From NCBI GenBank assembly GCA_045541535.1, contig JAZQJG010000015.1:1-8463 (forward strand): a stretch of 8,463 bases of DNA, in the 5' to 3' direction. Positions 1-7,435 of the stretch are shown piece by piece; position 1 is the stretch's first letter; each line of letters starts with the position of its first letter. A program made the translations under genes and the position numbers. Below the pieces are notes generated by a model. That model searched no databases and had not been told where the DNA came from. It saw only the letters and a list, made by a program, of their open reading frames with translations. The stretch is from Firm-08 sp045541535 (GTDB lineage Bacteria; Bacillota; Clostridia; Oscillospirales; QAKW01).

Positions 1-206
1 TTGCCATCCACACCCCCTTTATCCGTCTCAAGGACGCCTTAAAATTTGCCGCTCTCGTGGAAAACGGCGGCAACGCCAAACAGGTGATCCTGGAGGGTAA
101 AGTGACGGTAAACGGAGAAATTTGCACCGTCAGCGGTAAAAAACTGACGGTGGGAGATTCCTTTATTTATAACGGAGAAGAATTTATCATTACCGATGAA
201 AATTAA
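1..206 (+). CDS. yaaA: S4-domain RNA-binding protein YaaA (RlbA type), 3' part only
   Basis: The gene enters from the left edge. Reading from base 3 gives 67 residues ending at TAA 204-206, close to the roughly 70 residues usual for YaaA, so only a few N-terminal residues are missing. The visible protein is an S4 RNA-binding fold: residues about 8-40 carry the R-L-K-D-A-L-K-F-A helix, then N-G-G-N-A-K and E-G-K-V-T-V-N-G, the usual S4 signature, followed by G-K-K-L-T-V-G-D. The family is linked to ribosome maturation in Bacillota and sits between dnaN and recF in Bacillus subtilis, the same place as here. Its stop overlaps the recF start by 11 bases, so translation of recF is probably coupled to it. 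Identification rests on both motif and position; the exact biochemical role is family knowledge, not seen in the sequence. Confidence 0.93.
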   Translation, partial: AIHTPFIRLKDALKFAALVENGGNAKQVILEGKVTVNGEICTVSGKKLTVGDSFIYNGEEFIITDEN

Positions 207-1302
207 ATCTCTGGCGCTGACCAATTGGCGCAACGTTGCAGAACTGTCGCTGGACTTTGCTCCCGGCGTACAGCTCATATTGGGCAAAAACGCCCAAGGA
301 AAAACTAATATATTGGAAGCCCTGTCCATGGCCTCCACCATGCGCTCCTTTCGGACCAATAAAGAACAGATGCTACTGCGTACCGGGGAGAAGGAGGCCA
401 CCGTCCGTTTGATTTTTGTAAAAAACGGACGGGAGCAGGAACTAACGGTAAAGTTGTATGAGAACGCCCCCAAAAAGGTATTTTTGGACGGGCGGCATAT
501 CACCCGTACCAGAGATGCCATCGGCCTGTTTTCCAGCGTGCTTTTCACCCCCGACCATCTGATGATGATCAAGGGGGCGCCGGGAGAGCGACGGGAGTTT
601 TTGGATATGGCGTTGTGCGCCGCCTCACCCCGTTATACCGAGGATCTGTTACAATACAACAAGGCGCTGAAAAACCGTAACCGTCTGCTCAAGAGTGAAA
701 ACGAAGCGTTGCTTGCCACTCTGCCGGTATGGGACGAGCTGTTGTGCCGCTACGGCGCCCGTATTGCCGAGAGCAGAGCCAAATATATTGCCCGTCTCAG
801 CGAGCTGGCCGCCGCAGAATATCAGCAAATTTCCTCCGGCGGCGAAAAACTGAAGCTGGTATACATCAATCAGTTTGCCAAGGAGGCAAAAACGGCAGAG
901 GAATATTATGCTTTGATGATGGAACAACTGGAAAAAAAGCGGGAGCGGGATATTGAAAACCAGAGCACCGGTATGGGGGTGCACAAGGACGATTTTCTCA
1001 CCCTGCTGGCGGGGAAAAGCGCCAAGTTTTTCGGCTCTCAGGGGCAGATCCGCTCTTGCGTATTATCCGTCAAAATGGCAGAGGCCGCCCTCATCTACGA
1101 GCAAAGTGGGATGCGCCCGGTAATTTTGTTGGACGATATCCTCTCGGAGCTGGACGAGGAGCGACAGCAGTATATTTTACAGCACACCTTTGACAATCAA
1201 TGTGTGGTTACCGCCTGTGAGCCGGACAAGCTGCGGCGGTTTGCCGAAAACTGTATCTATATAAAAGGAGGGCGACGGGATGTATCTCCATTTGGGGGGT
1301 AA
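196..1302 (+). CDS. recF: DNA replication/repair protein RecF
   Basis: RecF is an SMC/ABC-like ATPase that binds gapped DNA and, with RecO and RecR, helps load RecA at stalled or damaged replication forks in the cytoplasm. The 368-residue product has the family's usual length. Walker A is at residues 30-37 (G-K-N-A-Q-G-K-T; Glu is more usual than Lys at the second place), the ABC signature G-S-Q-G-Q at 280-284, Walker B V-I-L-L-D-D at 309-314 and the D-loop S-E-L-D at 317-320. The ATG at 196 is chosen because the protein aligns with RecF from its first residue. Upstream frames are not supported, although the only purine-rich site (GGAG 174-177) is too far away for ordinary initiation. The start lies inside the end of yaaA, so coupled re-initiation is likely. 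The last 23 bases overlap remB. No truncation or missing motif is seen. Confidence 0.97.
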   Translation: MKIKSLALTNWRNVAELSLDFAPGVQLILGKNAQGKTNILEALSMASTMRSFRTNKEQMLLRTGEKEATVRLIFVKNGREQELTVKLYENAPKKVFLDGRHITRTRDAIGLFSSVLFTPDHLMMIKGAPGERREFLDMALCAASPRYTEDLLQYNKALKNRNRLLKSENEALLATLPVWDELLCRYGARIAESRAKYIARLSELAAAEYQQISSGGEKLKLVYINQFAKEAKTAEEYYALMMEQLEKKRERDIENQSTGMGVHKDDFLTLLAGKSAKFFGSQGQIRSCVLSVKMAEAALIYEQSGMRPVILLDDILSELDEERQQYILQHTFDNQCVVTACEPDKLRRFAENCIYIKGGRRDVSPFGG

Positions 1303-1540
1303 CGGCGTGGTAAAGACCCGGGATATCATCGGGATCTTCGATCTGGACAAAACCACCGTGTCGGCCCGTACCCGCGGTTTTCTTGCCGCCAAGGAAAAAC
1401 AAAAAAAGGTGCGTGTGTTGGGCGAGGGCTTACCCCAAAGCTTTGTGCTCACCGCCACCAAACAAACCGAAACACTTTATCTTTCGCCCATTTCTTCGGG
1501 AACGCTGGCAAAGAGAAAAGATATCACCCACGAAGAATAA
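1280..1540 (+). CDS. remB: RemA/RemB-family regulator (DUF370, YaaB)
   Basis: This 86-residue protein begins M-Y-L-H-L-G and continues V-V-K-T-R-D-I-I-G-I-F-D-L, with L-Y-L-S-P-I-S-S-G-T-L-A-K-R near the C-terminus, the hallmarks of the DUF370 family. In Bacillus subtilis remB (yaaB) lies between recF and gyrB exactly as here. RemA and RemB are small DNA-associated regulators needed for biofilm matrix gene expression in that species, and RemA forms ring-shaped oligomers. In a clostridial genome the target genes are unknown. The start is fixed by AGGAGG at 1266-1271, 8 bases before ATG 1280, both inside the end of recF. A run of seven A (1401-1407) lies in the middle of the gene, but the frame is intact. 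The next gene, gyrB, starts 26 bases after the stop. Confidence 0.92.
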   Translation: MYLHLGGNGVVKTRDIIGIFDLDKTTVSARTRGFLAAKEKQKKVRVLGEGLPQSFVLTATKQTETLYLSPISSGTLAKRKDITHEE

Positions 1541-1566
1541 ATTGCTTTTGAAATAGGAGGAAAACT

Positions 1567-3468
1567 ATGCAACAGCAACACAATTACGACGAAACACAAA
1601 TTCAGGTGCTGGAAGGTCTGGAGGCCGTCCGCAAGAGACCGGGTATGTACATCGGCTCCACCAGCGCCAAGGGTCTGCACCATTTGGTGTACGAGATCGT
1701 GGACAACTCCATTGACGAGGCGATGGCAGGCTTCTGTAAGGAGATCAACGTCAGCATTCTCCCCGGCAATATCATTGAGGTAACCGACGACGGCCGTGGT
1801 ATTCCCATCGGTATCCATCCCAAGATGGGCATTCCGGCGGTAGAGGTGGTCTTCACCGTATTGCACGCCGGCGGTAAGTTCGGCGGCGGCGGATACAAGG
1901 TATCCGGCGGTCTCCACGGTGTGGGCGCCAGCGTTGTAAACGCCTTGAGTAAATGGCTGGAGGTAGAGGTTTCCAACGGCGAGCATATCTACAAGCAGCG
2001 CTATGAATACGGCAAATCCACCGGTCCCCTCACTCCCATCGGCGACACCAACACCACCGGCACCACCGTACGCTTTTTGGCGGACAGCGATATTTTTGAA
2101 ACCTTGGAATACGAATATAACGTGCTGTTGCAACGTTTGAGAGAGCAGGCCTTCCTCAATGCGGGACTGAAGATCGTATTTACCGACGCCAGAGAGGAAA
2201 CGCCCCGTGTTTCCACCCTGCATTACGAGGGTGGCGTAAAGAGCTTTGTGGAATGGATCAACAAAAAGAAGGAGCCCTTGCACGAAGAGATCATTTATCT
2301 GGAAGGCAGTAAAAAGACCACCACGGTGGAAATTGCCATGCAGTATACCACCCAGTATGATACCGTGCTCTATTCCTTTGCCAACGATATCCGCACCGTA
2401 GACGGCGGTACCCACGAAACCGGCTTTAAGAGCGCCCTGACCCGTGTCATCAACAACTACGCCATCAACAAAAAGATGATCAAGGAAGATCAAAAGCTGG
2501 AGGGTGACGACGTCAGAGAAGGTCTGACCGTGGTCCTCAGCGTAAAGGTGGAGGAGGCCGAATTTGAAGGCCAGACCAAGACCAAATTGGGCAACTCCGA
2601 GGTTTCCGGCGTTGTGGGCGGCATTATGAACGAACAACTGGCCGATTTCTTTGAGGAAAATCCCAAGGCGGCCAAGATCATTATTGAAAAGGCATTGCAG
2701 GCCCGCCGCACCCGTGAGGCGGTACGGAAGGCCAGAGAGACCTCCCGTAAGAGCGCTCTGTCCTCGGGTATGAGCCTGCCCGGCAAGCTGGCCGATTGCC
2801 AGATGCGGGATACCGACGTAACCGAAATTTACATCGTAGAGGGTGACTCTGCAGGCGGCTCCGCCAAGCAGGGTCGTGACCGCCGTTTTCAGGCCATCCT
2901 TTCCCTGTGGGGCAAGATGCTCAACGTTGAAAAGGCCCGGATCGATAAAGTATACGGCAACGACAAGCTGATGCCGGTCATCACCGCTCTTGGTACCAAT
3001 ATCGGCAATGATTTTAATATTGAAAAACTGCGCTACGGCAAAGTTATTATTATGGCCGATGCCGACGTGGACGGCTCCCATATCCGTACCCTGTTGCTCA
3101 CCTTCTTCTTCCGCTTTATGCGGCCGCTGATCGAGCATGGACACGTATATCTGGCCCAGCCCCCGCTCTTCAAGCTCACCAAGGGTAAGGTGACCAACTA
3201 CGCTTACAGCGATGAAGAGAGAGACGCTTTTCTGGCCGAAATGGGCTCCGGCGTACTGGTCGCCCGCTATAAAGGTCTTGGTGAAATGAATCCCGACCAG
3301 CTTTGGGAAACCACCATGGACCCCCGCCGCCGTACCATCATCCGTGTGACCATGGAGGATGCGGCCGCCGCCGACGAGATGTTCTCACTCTTGATGGGTG
3401 ATCAGGTAGAGCCCAGAAGAGAATTTATTGAAACCAATGCACAGTACGTGCAGAATCTGGATATTTAA
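1567..3468 (+). CDS. gyrB: DNA gyrase subunit B
   Basis: GyrB is the ATPase subunit of DNA gyrase, which introduces negative supercoils as an A2B2 complex. The 633-residue length is typical of Gram-positive GyrB and lacks the long TOPRIM insertion of the E. coli protein. The GHKL ATPase shows catalytic Glu43 and Mg-binding Asn47 (E-I-V-D-N), D-D-G-R-G at 74-78, and the glycine-rich lid about 101-120. The transducer contains Q-T-K at 336-338. The TOPRIM domain has Glu425 (E-G-D-S-A-G-G) and Asp498/Asp500/Asp502. The C-terminal R-Y-K-G-L-G-E-M-N-P and M-G-D-x-V-E-P-R-R segments complete the protein. The start is supported by AGGAGG at 1555-1560, 6 bases upstream. No promoter is evident in the 26 bases after remB. 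Codons 1-526 contain no TTA, CTA or TCA, consistent with strong codon selection in a highly expressed gene. ParE is unlikely because the partner gene is a true gyrA. Confidence 0.98.
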   Translation: MQQQHNYDETQIQVLEGLEAVRKRPGMYIGSTSAKGLHHLVYEIVDNSIDEAMAGFCKEINVSILPGNIIEVTDDGRGIPIGIHPKMGIPAVEVVFTVLHAGGKFGGGGYKVSGGLHGVGASVVNALSKWLEVEVSNGEHIYKQRYEYGKSTGPLTPIGDTNTTGTTVRFLADSDIFETLEYEYNVLLQRLREQAFLNAGLKIVFTDAREETPRVSTLHYEGGVKSFVEWINKKKEPLHEEIIYLEGSKKTTTVEIAMQYTTQYDTVLYSFANDIRTVDGGTHETGFKSALTRVINNYAINKKMIKEDQKLEGDDVREGLTVVLSVKVEEAEFEGQTKTKLGNSEVSGVVGGIMNEQLADFFEENPKAAKIIIEKALQARRTREAVRKARETSRKSALSSGMSLPGKLADCQMRDTDVTEIYIVEGDSAGGSAKQGRDRRFQAILSLWGKMLNVEKARIDKVYGNDKLMPVITALGTNIGNDFNIEKLRYGKVIIMADADVDGSHIRTLLLTFFFRFMRPLIEHGHVYLAQPPLFKLTKGKVTNYAYSDEERDAFLAEMGSGVLVARYKGLGEMNPDQLWETTMDPRRRTIIRVTMEDAAAADEMFSLLMGDQVEPRREFIETNAQYVQNLDI

Positions 3469-3483
3469 AGGAGGAGAAGACTT

Positions 3484-6027
3484 ATGGCGAAAAAAGCAAC
3501 CCCCAATGAGCATAAAGAGCCCATCAGTTTTGACGGTCAGAACCTCATTGATCTGGATATTTGTAAAGAAGTCCGTAAGGCGTTTTTGGACTATTCTATG
3601 TCGGTTATCGTCAGCCGTGCCCTGCCCGACGTGCGGGACGGTTTGAAGCCGGTACACAGAAGAATCCTCTACACTATGTTTGAAGCGGGTCTCACCCACG
3701 ACAAGCCCTATCGCAAGTCTGCCACCACCGTCGGTGACGTGTTGGGTAAATACCATCCCCACGGTGACGCCTCCGTTTACGACGCTATGGTCCGTCTGGC
3801 ACAGGATTTCTCCCTGCGCTATCCCTTGGTGGACGGTCAGGGTAACTTCGGCTCCATCGACGGTGATCCGCCGGCCGCCTACCGTTACACCGAGGCCCGT
3901 ATGTCCAAGATGGCGGCGGAAATGCTCACCGATATCCGTAAGGATACCGTAGATTTTATGCCCAACTTTGACGAAAAGGGACAGGAGCCCACCGTGCTGC
4001 CCAGCCGTTTCCCCAATCTGCTGGTCAACGGCTCCTCCGGTATCGCCGTCGGTATGGCCACCGATATCCCGCCCCACAATCTGGGCGAGGTGATCGACGG
4101 CGCCATCGCCCTGATGGAAAATCCCGAGCTTACCACCGACGAGCTGATGCAGTATATCAAGGGTCCCGATTTTCCCACCGGCGCCATCATTATGGGTCGC
4201 AGCGGCATCCGCAAGGCCTATGAGACCGGCCGCGGCAAGATCTACGTCCGCGCCCGCGCCGAAATTGAGGAATACAAGGATCGCTTCCGCATCGTGGTGA
4301 CCGAGATTCCCTATATGGTCCGTAAGGCGGCCTTGATTGAAAAGATCGCCGAAGAGGTCAAGAGCGACCGTATCCCCGGTATTTCCGACATCCGTGACGA
4401 ATCGGATAAGGACGGACTGCGTTTTGTGGTGGATCTGAAGAGAGAGGCCAACCCCCAGGTGGTCCTCAATCAGCTCTATAAATACACCGATATGCAGGCC
4501 ACCTGCTCCATCATCAATCTGGCGCTGGATCACAACATTCCCAAGGTAATGCCCCTGAAGGATATGGTCCGGGCCTACGTTGACCATCAGCAGGAGGTCA
4601 TCCGTCGCCGCACTCAATACGAGATCAATAAGGCAAAGGCCCGCGCCCACATTCTGGAGGGTCTGCTCAAGGCCATTGACTTTATTGACGAAGTAATTGA
4701 AATCATCAAAAAGAGCGCCTCCATTGCCGACGCCAAGGTGCGCCTGATCGAGCGCTTTGACCTCTCCGAGGTACAGGCCCAGGCCATCGTGGATATGCGT
4801 TTGGGTCAGCTCACCGGTTTGGAAAAGAAAAAGCTGGAGGAAGAGTTGGCCGATCTGCTGTCCAAGATCGCCGATTGGGAGGACATTCTGGCCAACCCCG
4901 GCAGAGTGGTCCAGATCGTCAAGGACGATCTCACCGCCATCAAGGAGAAATTCGGCGACGAGCGCCGTACCGAGATCGTGCAGGGTGAGATCGGCATTGA
5001 GGACGAGGATCTGATTCCCGAGGCCCTTTCCGTATTTACCATGACCGAGGCGGGTTACATCAAACGTATGGCCACCACCGAATACGCTTCGCAGCACCGT
5101 GGCGGCCGCGGCGTCAAGGGTATGACCACCAAGGCGGAGGACATCGTAAAGGAAATGTTCGTTGCCTCCTCCCACGATCTGCTCCTGTTCTTCACCACCC
5201 GTGGACGTGTGTACAAGATCAAGGGCTATGAGGTACCCGAGTGCTCCCGTATTGCCAAGGGCACCAACATCGTCAATATCCTGCCTCTGGAGAGTGACGA
5301 GAAGGTAACCTCCATCATCCACGTTTCCGGCTTTGAGGATGACAGCTATCTGCTGATGTCCACCAAGAAGGGTACCATCAAAAAGACCTCCATCAAGGAA
5401 TACGCCAACATCCGCAAGACCGGCGTGATCGCCATCATTCTGGATGAGGACGACGATCTGGCCGACGTTCAGCAAACCGACGGCGATCGTACCATACTGC
5501 TTGCCACCCATAACGGTAAGGCCATTCGCTTCCACGAAAAGGATGCCCGTCCCATGGGACGAGTGACCCGTGGTGTCCGTGGTATTCTTCTCTCCGAGGA
5601 TGACTACGTTATTTCTATGGAAGTGGTTTATCCCGACGGTACCTTCCTCACCATCACCGAAAACGGTTACGGCAAGCGTACCCGTCCCGATGAATACAAG
5701 GTACAGGCCAGAGGCGGTAAGGGTATTTCCAACTACGCCATCTCCGAAAAGACCGGTCTGGTCGCCGCCGCCAAGATGGTGGCCCCCGAGGATGATATAC
5801 TGCTGATGACCTCACAGGGTGTCATTATGCGTACCACCGTCAGTGAGATCAATATTCTGGGCAGAAGCACCCAGGGCGTTATCGTTACCCGCCTGCCCGA
5901 GGACGTAAAGGTGATCGGTATGTCTCGTGTGGACACCGCCGAGGAAAAGGTGGCCGAAGCCAACGCCGAGGAAGTGGGAGAGGGCGCCGAGGCCCCTGCC
6001 GAAACAACCCAAACTCCCGCCGAATAA
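3484..6027 (+). CDS. gyrA: DNA gyrase subunit A
   Basis: GyrA is the DNA cleavage-religation and wrapping subunit of gyrase. The 847-residue product has the winged-helix/tower breakage domain (about 30-515) with catalytic Tyr135 preceded by Arg134 (A-Y-R-Y-T-E), then the six-bladed beta-pinwheel DNA-wrapping domain (about 515-815). The GyrA box, Q-H-R-G-G-R-G-V-K-G at 537-546, marks it as gyrase rather than ParC. Residues about 818-847 form an acidic, Ala/Glu/Thr/Pro-rich tail with no predicted fold. The quinolone-region position equal to E. coli Ser83 is Ala96, while the Asp87 equivalent (Asp100) is kept. The start is fixed by AGGAGG at 3469-3474, 9 bases before ATG. Only 15 bases separate it from gyrB, so the two are co-transcribed. 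A strong hairpin follows the stop. Codons 1-684 lack TTA, CTA and TCA. Confidence 0.98.
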   Translation: MAKKATPNEHKEPISFDGQNLIDLDICKEVRKAFLDYSMSVIVSRALPDVRDGLKPVHRRILYTMFEAGLTHDKPYRKSATTVGDVLGKYHPHGDASVYDAMVRLAQDFSLRYPLVDGQGNFGSIDGDPPAAYRYTEARMSKMAAEMLTDIRKDTVDFMPNFDEKGQEPTVLPSRFPNLLVNGSSGIAVGMATDIPPHNLGEVIDGAIALMENPELTTDELMQYIKGPDFPTGAIIMGRSGIRKAYETGRGKIYVRARAEIEEYKDRFRIVVTEIPYMVRKAALIEKIAEEVKSDRIPGISDIRDESDKDGLRFVVDLKREANPQVVLNQLYKYTDMQATCSIINLALDHNIPKVMPLKDMVRAYVDHQQEVIRRRTQYEINKAKARAHILEGLLKAIDFIDEVIEIIKKSASIADAKVRLIERFDLSEVQAQAIVDMRLGQLTGLEKKKLEEELADLLSKIADWEDILANPGRVVQIVKDDLTAIKEKFGDERRTEIVQGEIGIEDEDLIPEALSVFTMTEAGYIKRMATTEYASQHRGGRGVKGMTTKAEDIVKEMFVASSHDLLLFFTTRGRVYKIKGYEVPECSRIAKGTNIVNILPLESDEKVTSIIHVSGFEDDSYLLMSTKKGTIKKTSIKEYANIRKTGVIAIILDEDDDLADVQQTDGDRTILLATHNGKAIRFHEKDARPMGRVTRGVRGILLSEDDYVISMEVVYPDGTFLTITENGYGKRTRPDEYKVQARGGKGISNYAISEKTGLVAAAKMVAPEDDILLMTSQGVIMRTTVSEINILGRSTQGVIVTRLPEDVKVIGMSRVDTAEEKVAEANAEEVGEGAEAPAETTQTPAE

Positions 6028-6033
6028 ATCATA

Positions 6034-6059
6034 AAAGGGAGAGCAGCTGCTCTCCCTTT
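6034..6059 (+). terminator. Perfect 26-base palindrome after gyrA, likely intrinsic terminator
   Basis: Six bases after the gyrA stop, AAAGGGAGAGCAG is followed at once by its exact reverse complement, giving a 13-base self-complementary arm. As RNA it would fold into about 11 pairs with a four-base AGCU loop, followed by UUUCUUC. The U-tract is interrupted, so termination may be incomplete. The ktrB ribosome site begins only 5 bases downstream. Confidence 0.75.
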
Positions 6060-6063
6060 CTTC

Positions 6064-6068
6064 AGGAG
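6064..6068 (+). promoter_or_regulatory. Ribosome binding site that sets the ktrB start at TTG 6077
   Basis: AGGAG at 6064-6068 is the only Shine-Dalgarno-like site before ktrB. It overlaps the first base of the upstream GTG candidate (6068), so that codon cannot use it. It is 8 bases from TTG 6077, which is ideal spacing. Confidence 0.7.
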
Positions 6069-6076
6069 TGTTTACC

Positions 6077-7423
6077 TTGAAAAAACTTAAAAAACGGGCC
6101 CGATTTTCCTATCCCCGTCTATTGGCGGGAGGATTTGGGCTGATCATTCTGTTGGGCACCCTTCTTTTGATGTTGCCCATCTCCTCCAAGGAAGGCCTGT
6201 GGACGCCTTTTGTCAACTGTTTGTTTACCGCCACCAGCGCCACCTGTGTTACGGGGCTGATTGTCTACGATACCTTCACCCATTGGACCGTCTTTGGGCA
6301 GGTGGTGATCCTTTCCCTCATTCAGATCGGCGGTCTGGGCTTTATGACCATGATTTCTATGTTCGTGATGCTTCTACGGAAAAAGATCAATCTGCGGGAG
6401 CGACTGTTGCTGATGCAATCCACCGGCAATCTCTCCTTGGCCGACGTTACGGGACTGATCAAGCGGATCCTCTTGGGTACCTTTTTGTTTGAAGGGTTGG
6501 GGGCCGTGGCCCTTGCCTTTTATTTTATCCCCCGTCTGGGGGTGGGGCAGGGCATCTACAACGCCGTCTTTCATTCCATCTCCGCCTTTTGCAATGCGGG
6601 CTTTGATCTGATGGGACGGGTGCAACCCTTCTCCTCCTTTGCCACCGAGGTGGATAACGTCCTGCTCAACGTGACCATTGTGGCCCTGATCCTCATCGGC
6701 GGCATCGGTTTTATCGTTTGGAACGACGTGCTGGAGCATAAATGGCGTTGGAAAAAGTATTGTCTGCATTCCAAGCTTGCCTTGACCGGCACCGCTCTTT
6801 TGCTCCTTGGCGGCACCCTGTTTTTCTATTTCAGTGAAACAAACGGCGCCTTGGCGGATCTTTCCGGCGGCACCAAATGGATGGCCGCCGCCTTCCAGAG
6901 CGTCACCCTGCGTACCGCCGGCTTTAACACGGTGGATCAGGCGGCCCTCAGCGGCCCCGGCAGTATTTTGTCTATGATCCTGATGATCATCGGCGGCTCG
7001 CCCGGCTCTACCGCCGGCGGTGTCAAGACCGTCACGGTGGCCGTGGTGTTCCTCACCGCTCTTTCGGTGATGCGTAACCGTCGGGGGGTGGAGCTTTTCC
7101 GCAAAAAGATTCCTGCCCAGCTGATTCATCAGGCCTTCGCCGTGGTGATGATCTATATCGCAGCGGTATTCACCGCCGGGATGGTCCTTTCCTGGCTGGA
7201 GCCCTTTGACCTGCGGGCCATCTTCTACGAGATCAGCAGCGCTGTGGGCACCGTGGGCACCACCATGGGCATTACCGGCAGTCTGAGCGCCATAAGTAAG
7301 GTGATCATCACCTTTTTGATGTTTTTCGGACGGATCGGCGGGTTGTCGCTGGCCATGGCCTTTTCCGAGGACCGGCCCGAGCCGCCCCTGCAACGCCCCG
7401 AAGAAAGTATTTTGATCGGATAA
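6077..7423 (+). CDS. ktrB: Ktr/Trk-type potassium uptake channel subunit KtrB (TrkH family)
   Basis: This is the membrane, ion-conducting subunit of a Ktr potassium uptake system; related systems are often Na-dependent. Read from TTG 6077 the protein has 448 residues, the usual KtrB size. Four repeated membrane-pore-membrane units are visible, with selectivity-filter glycines near 60 (C-V-T-G-L), 175 (C-N-A-G-F), 282 (R-T-A-G-F-N) and 394 (G-T-V-G-T-T). The loop interrupting the third unit, G-G-S-P-G-S-T-A-G-G at about 306-315, corresponds to the gating loop of KtrB. The tail P-E-E-S-I-L-I-G is a typical KtrB end. The TTG start is preferred over GTG 6068 because only TTG has a properly spaced ribosome site. 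It begins 17 bases after the palindrome following gyrA, so no separate promoter is visible between the genes. ktrA follows after 12 bases. TrkH is the alternative family name; the short length and RCK partner favour KtrB. Confidence 0.95.
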   Translation: MKKLKKRARFSYPRLLAGGFGLIILLGTLLLMLPISSKEGLWTPFVNCLFTATSATCVTGLIVYDTFTHWTVFGQVVILSLIQIGGLGFMTMISMFVMLLRKKINLRERLLLMQSTGNLSLADVTGLIKRILLGTFLFEGLGAVALAFYFIPRLGVGQGIYNAVFHSISAFCNAGFDLMGRVQPFSSFATEVDNVLLNVTIVALILIGGIGFIVWNDVLEHKWRWKKYCLHSKLALTGTALLLLGGTLFFYFSETNGALADLSGGTKWMAAAFQSVTLRTAGFNTVDQAALSGPGSILSMILMIIGGSPGSTAGGVKTVTVAVVFLTALSVMRNRRGVELFRKKIPAQLIHQAFAVVMIYIAAVFTAGMVLSWLEPFDLRAIFYEISSAVGTVGTTMGITGSLSAISKVIITFLMFFGRIGGLSLAMAFSEDRPEPPLQRPEESILIG

Positions 7424-7435
7424 AGGAGTATTGTT

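Noticed and set aside
1401..1407. Run of seven A in remB as a possible slippage or phase-variation site
   Set aside because: The frame is intact and encodes normal lysine-rich residues; seven A is too short and too common to claim switching.
1541..1566. Separate gyrB promoter
   Set aside because: Only 26 bases lie between remB and gyrB, mostly ribosome site, with no -10/-35 pair; any promoter would have to lie inside remB and none is convincing there.
1477..3144. 555-codon open frame on the minus strand over gyrB
   Set aside because: It is exactly in register with gyrB codons and exists because gyrB lacks TTA, CTA and TCA there. No ribosome site or recognisable domain; Gly/His/Val-rich translation typical of antisense shadows.
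3385..5535. 716-codon open frame on the minus strand over gyrA
   Set aside because: Same cause: in register with gyrA, ended on the left by the TCA codon at 3382-3384 of gyrB. The protein is low-complexity Gly/His/Asp-rich with no family features.
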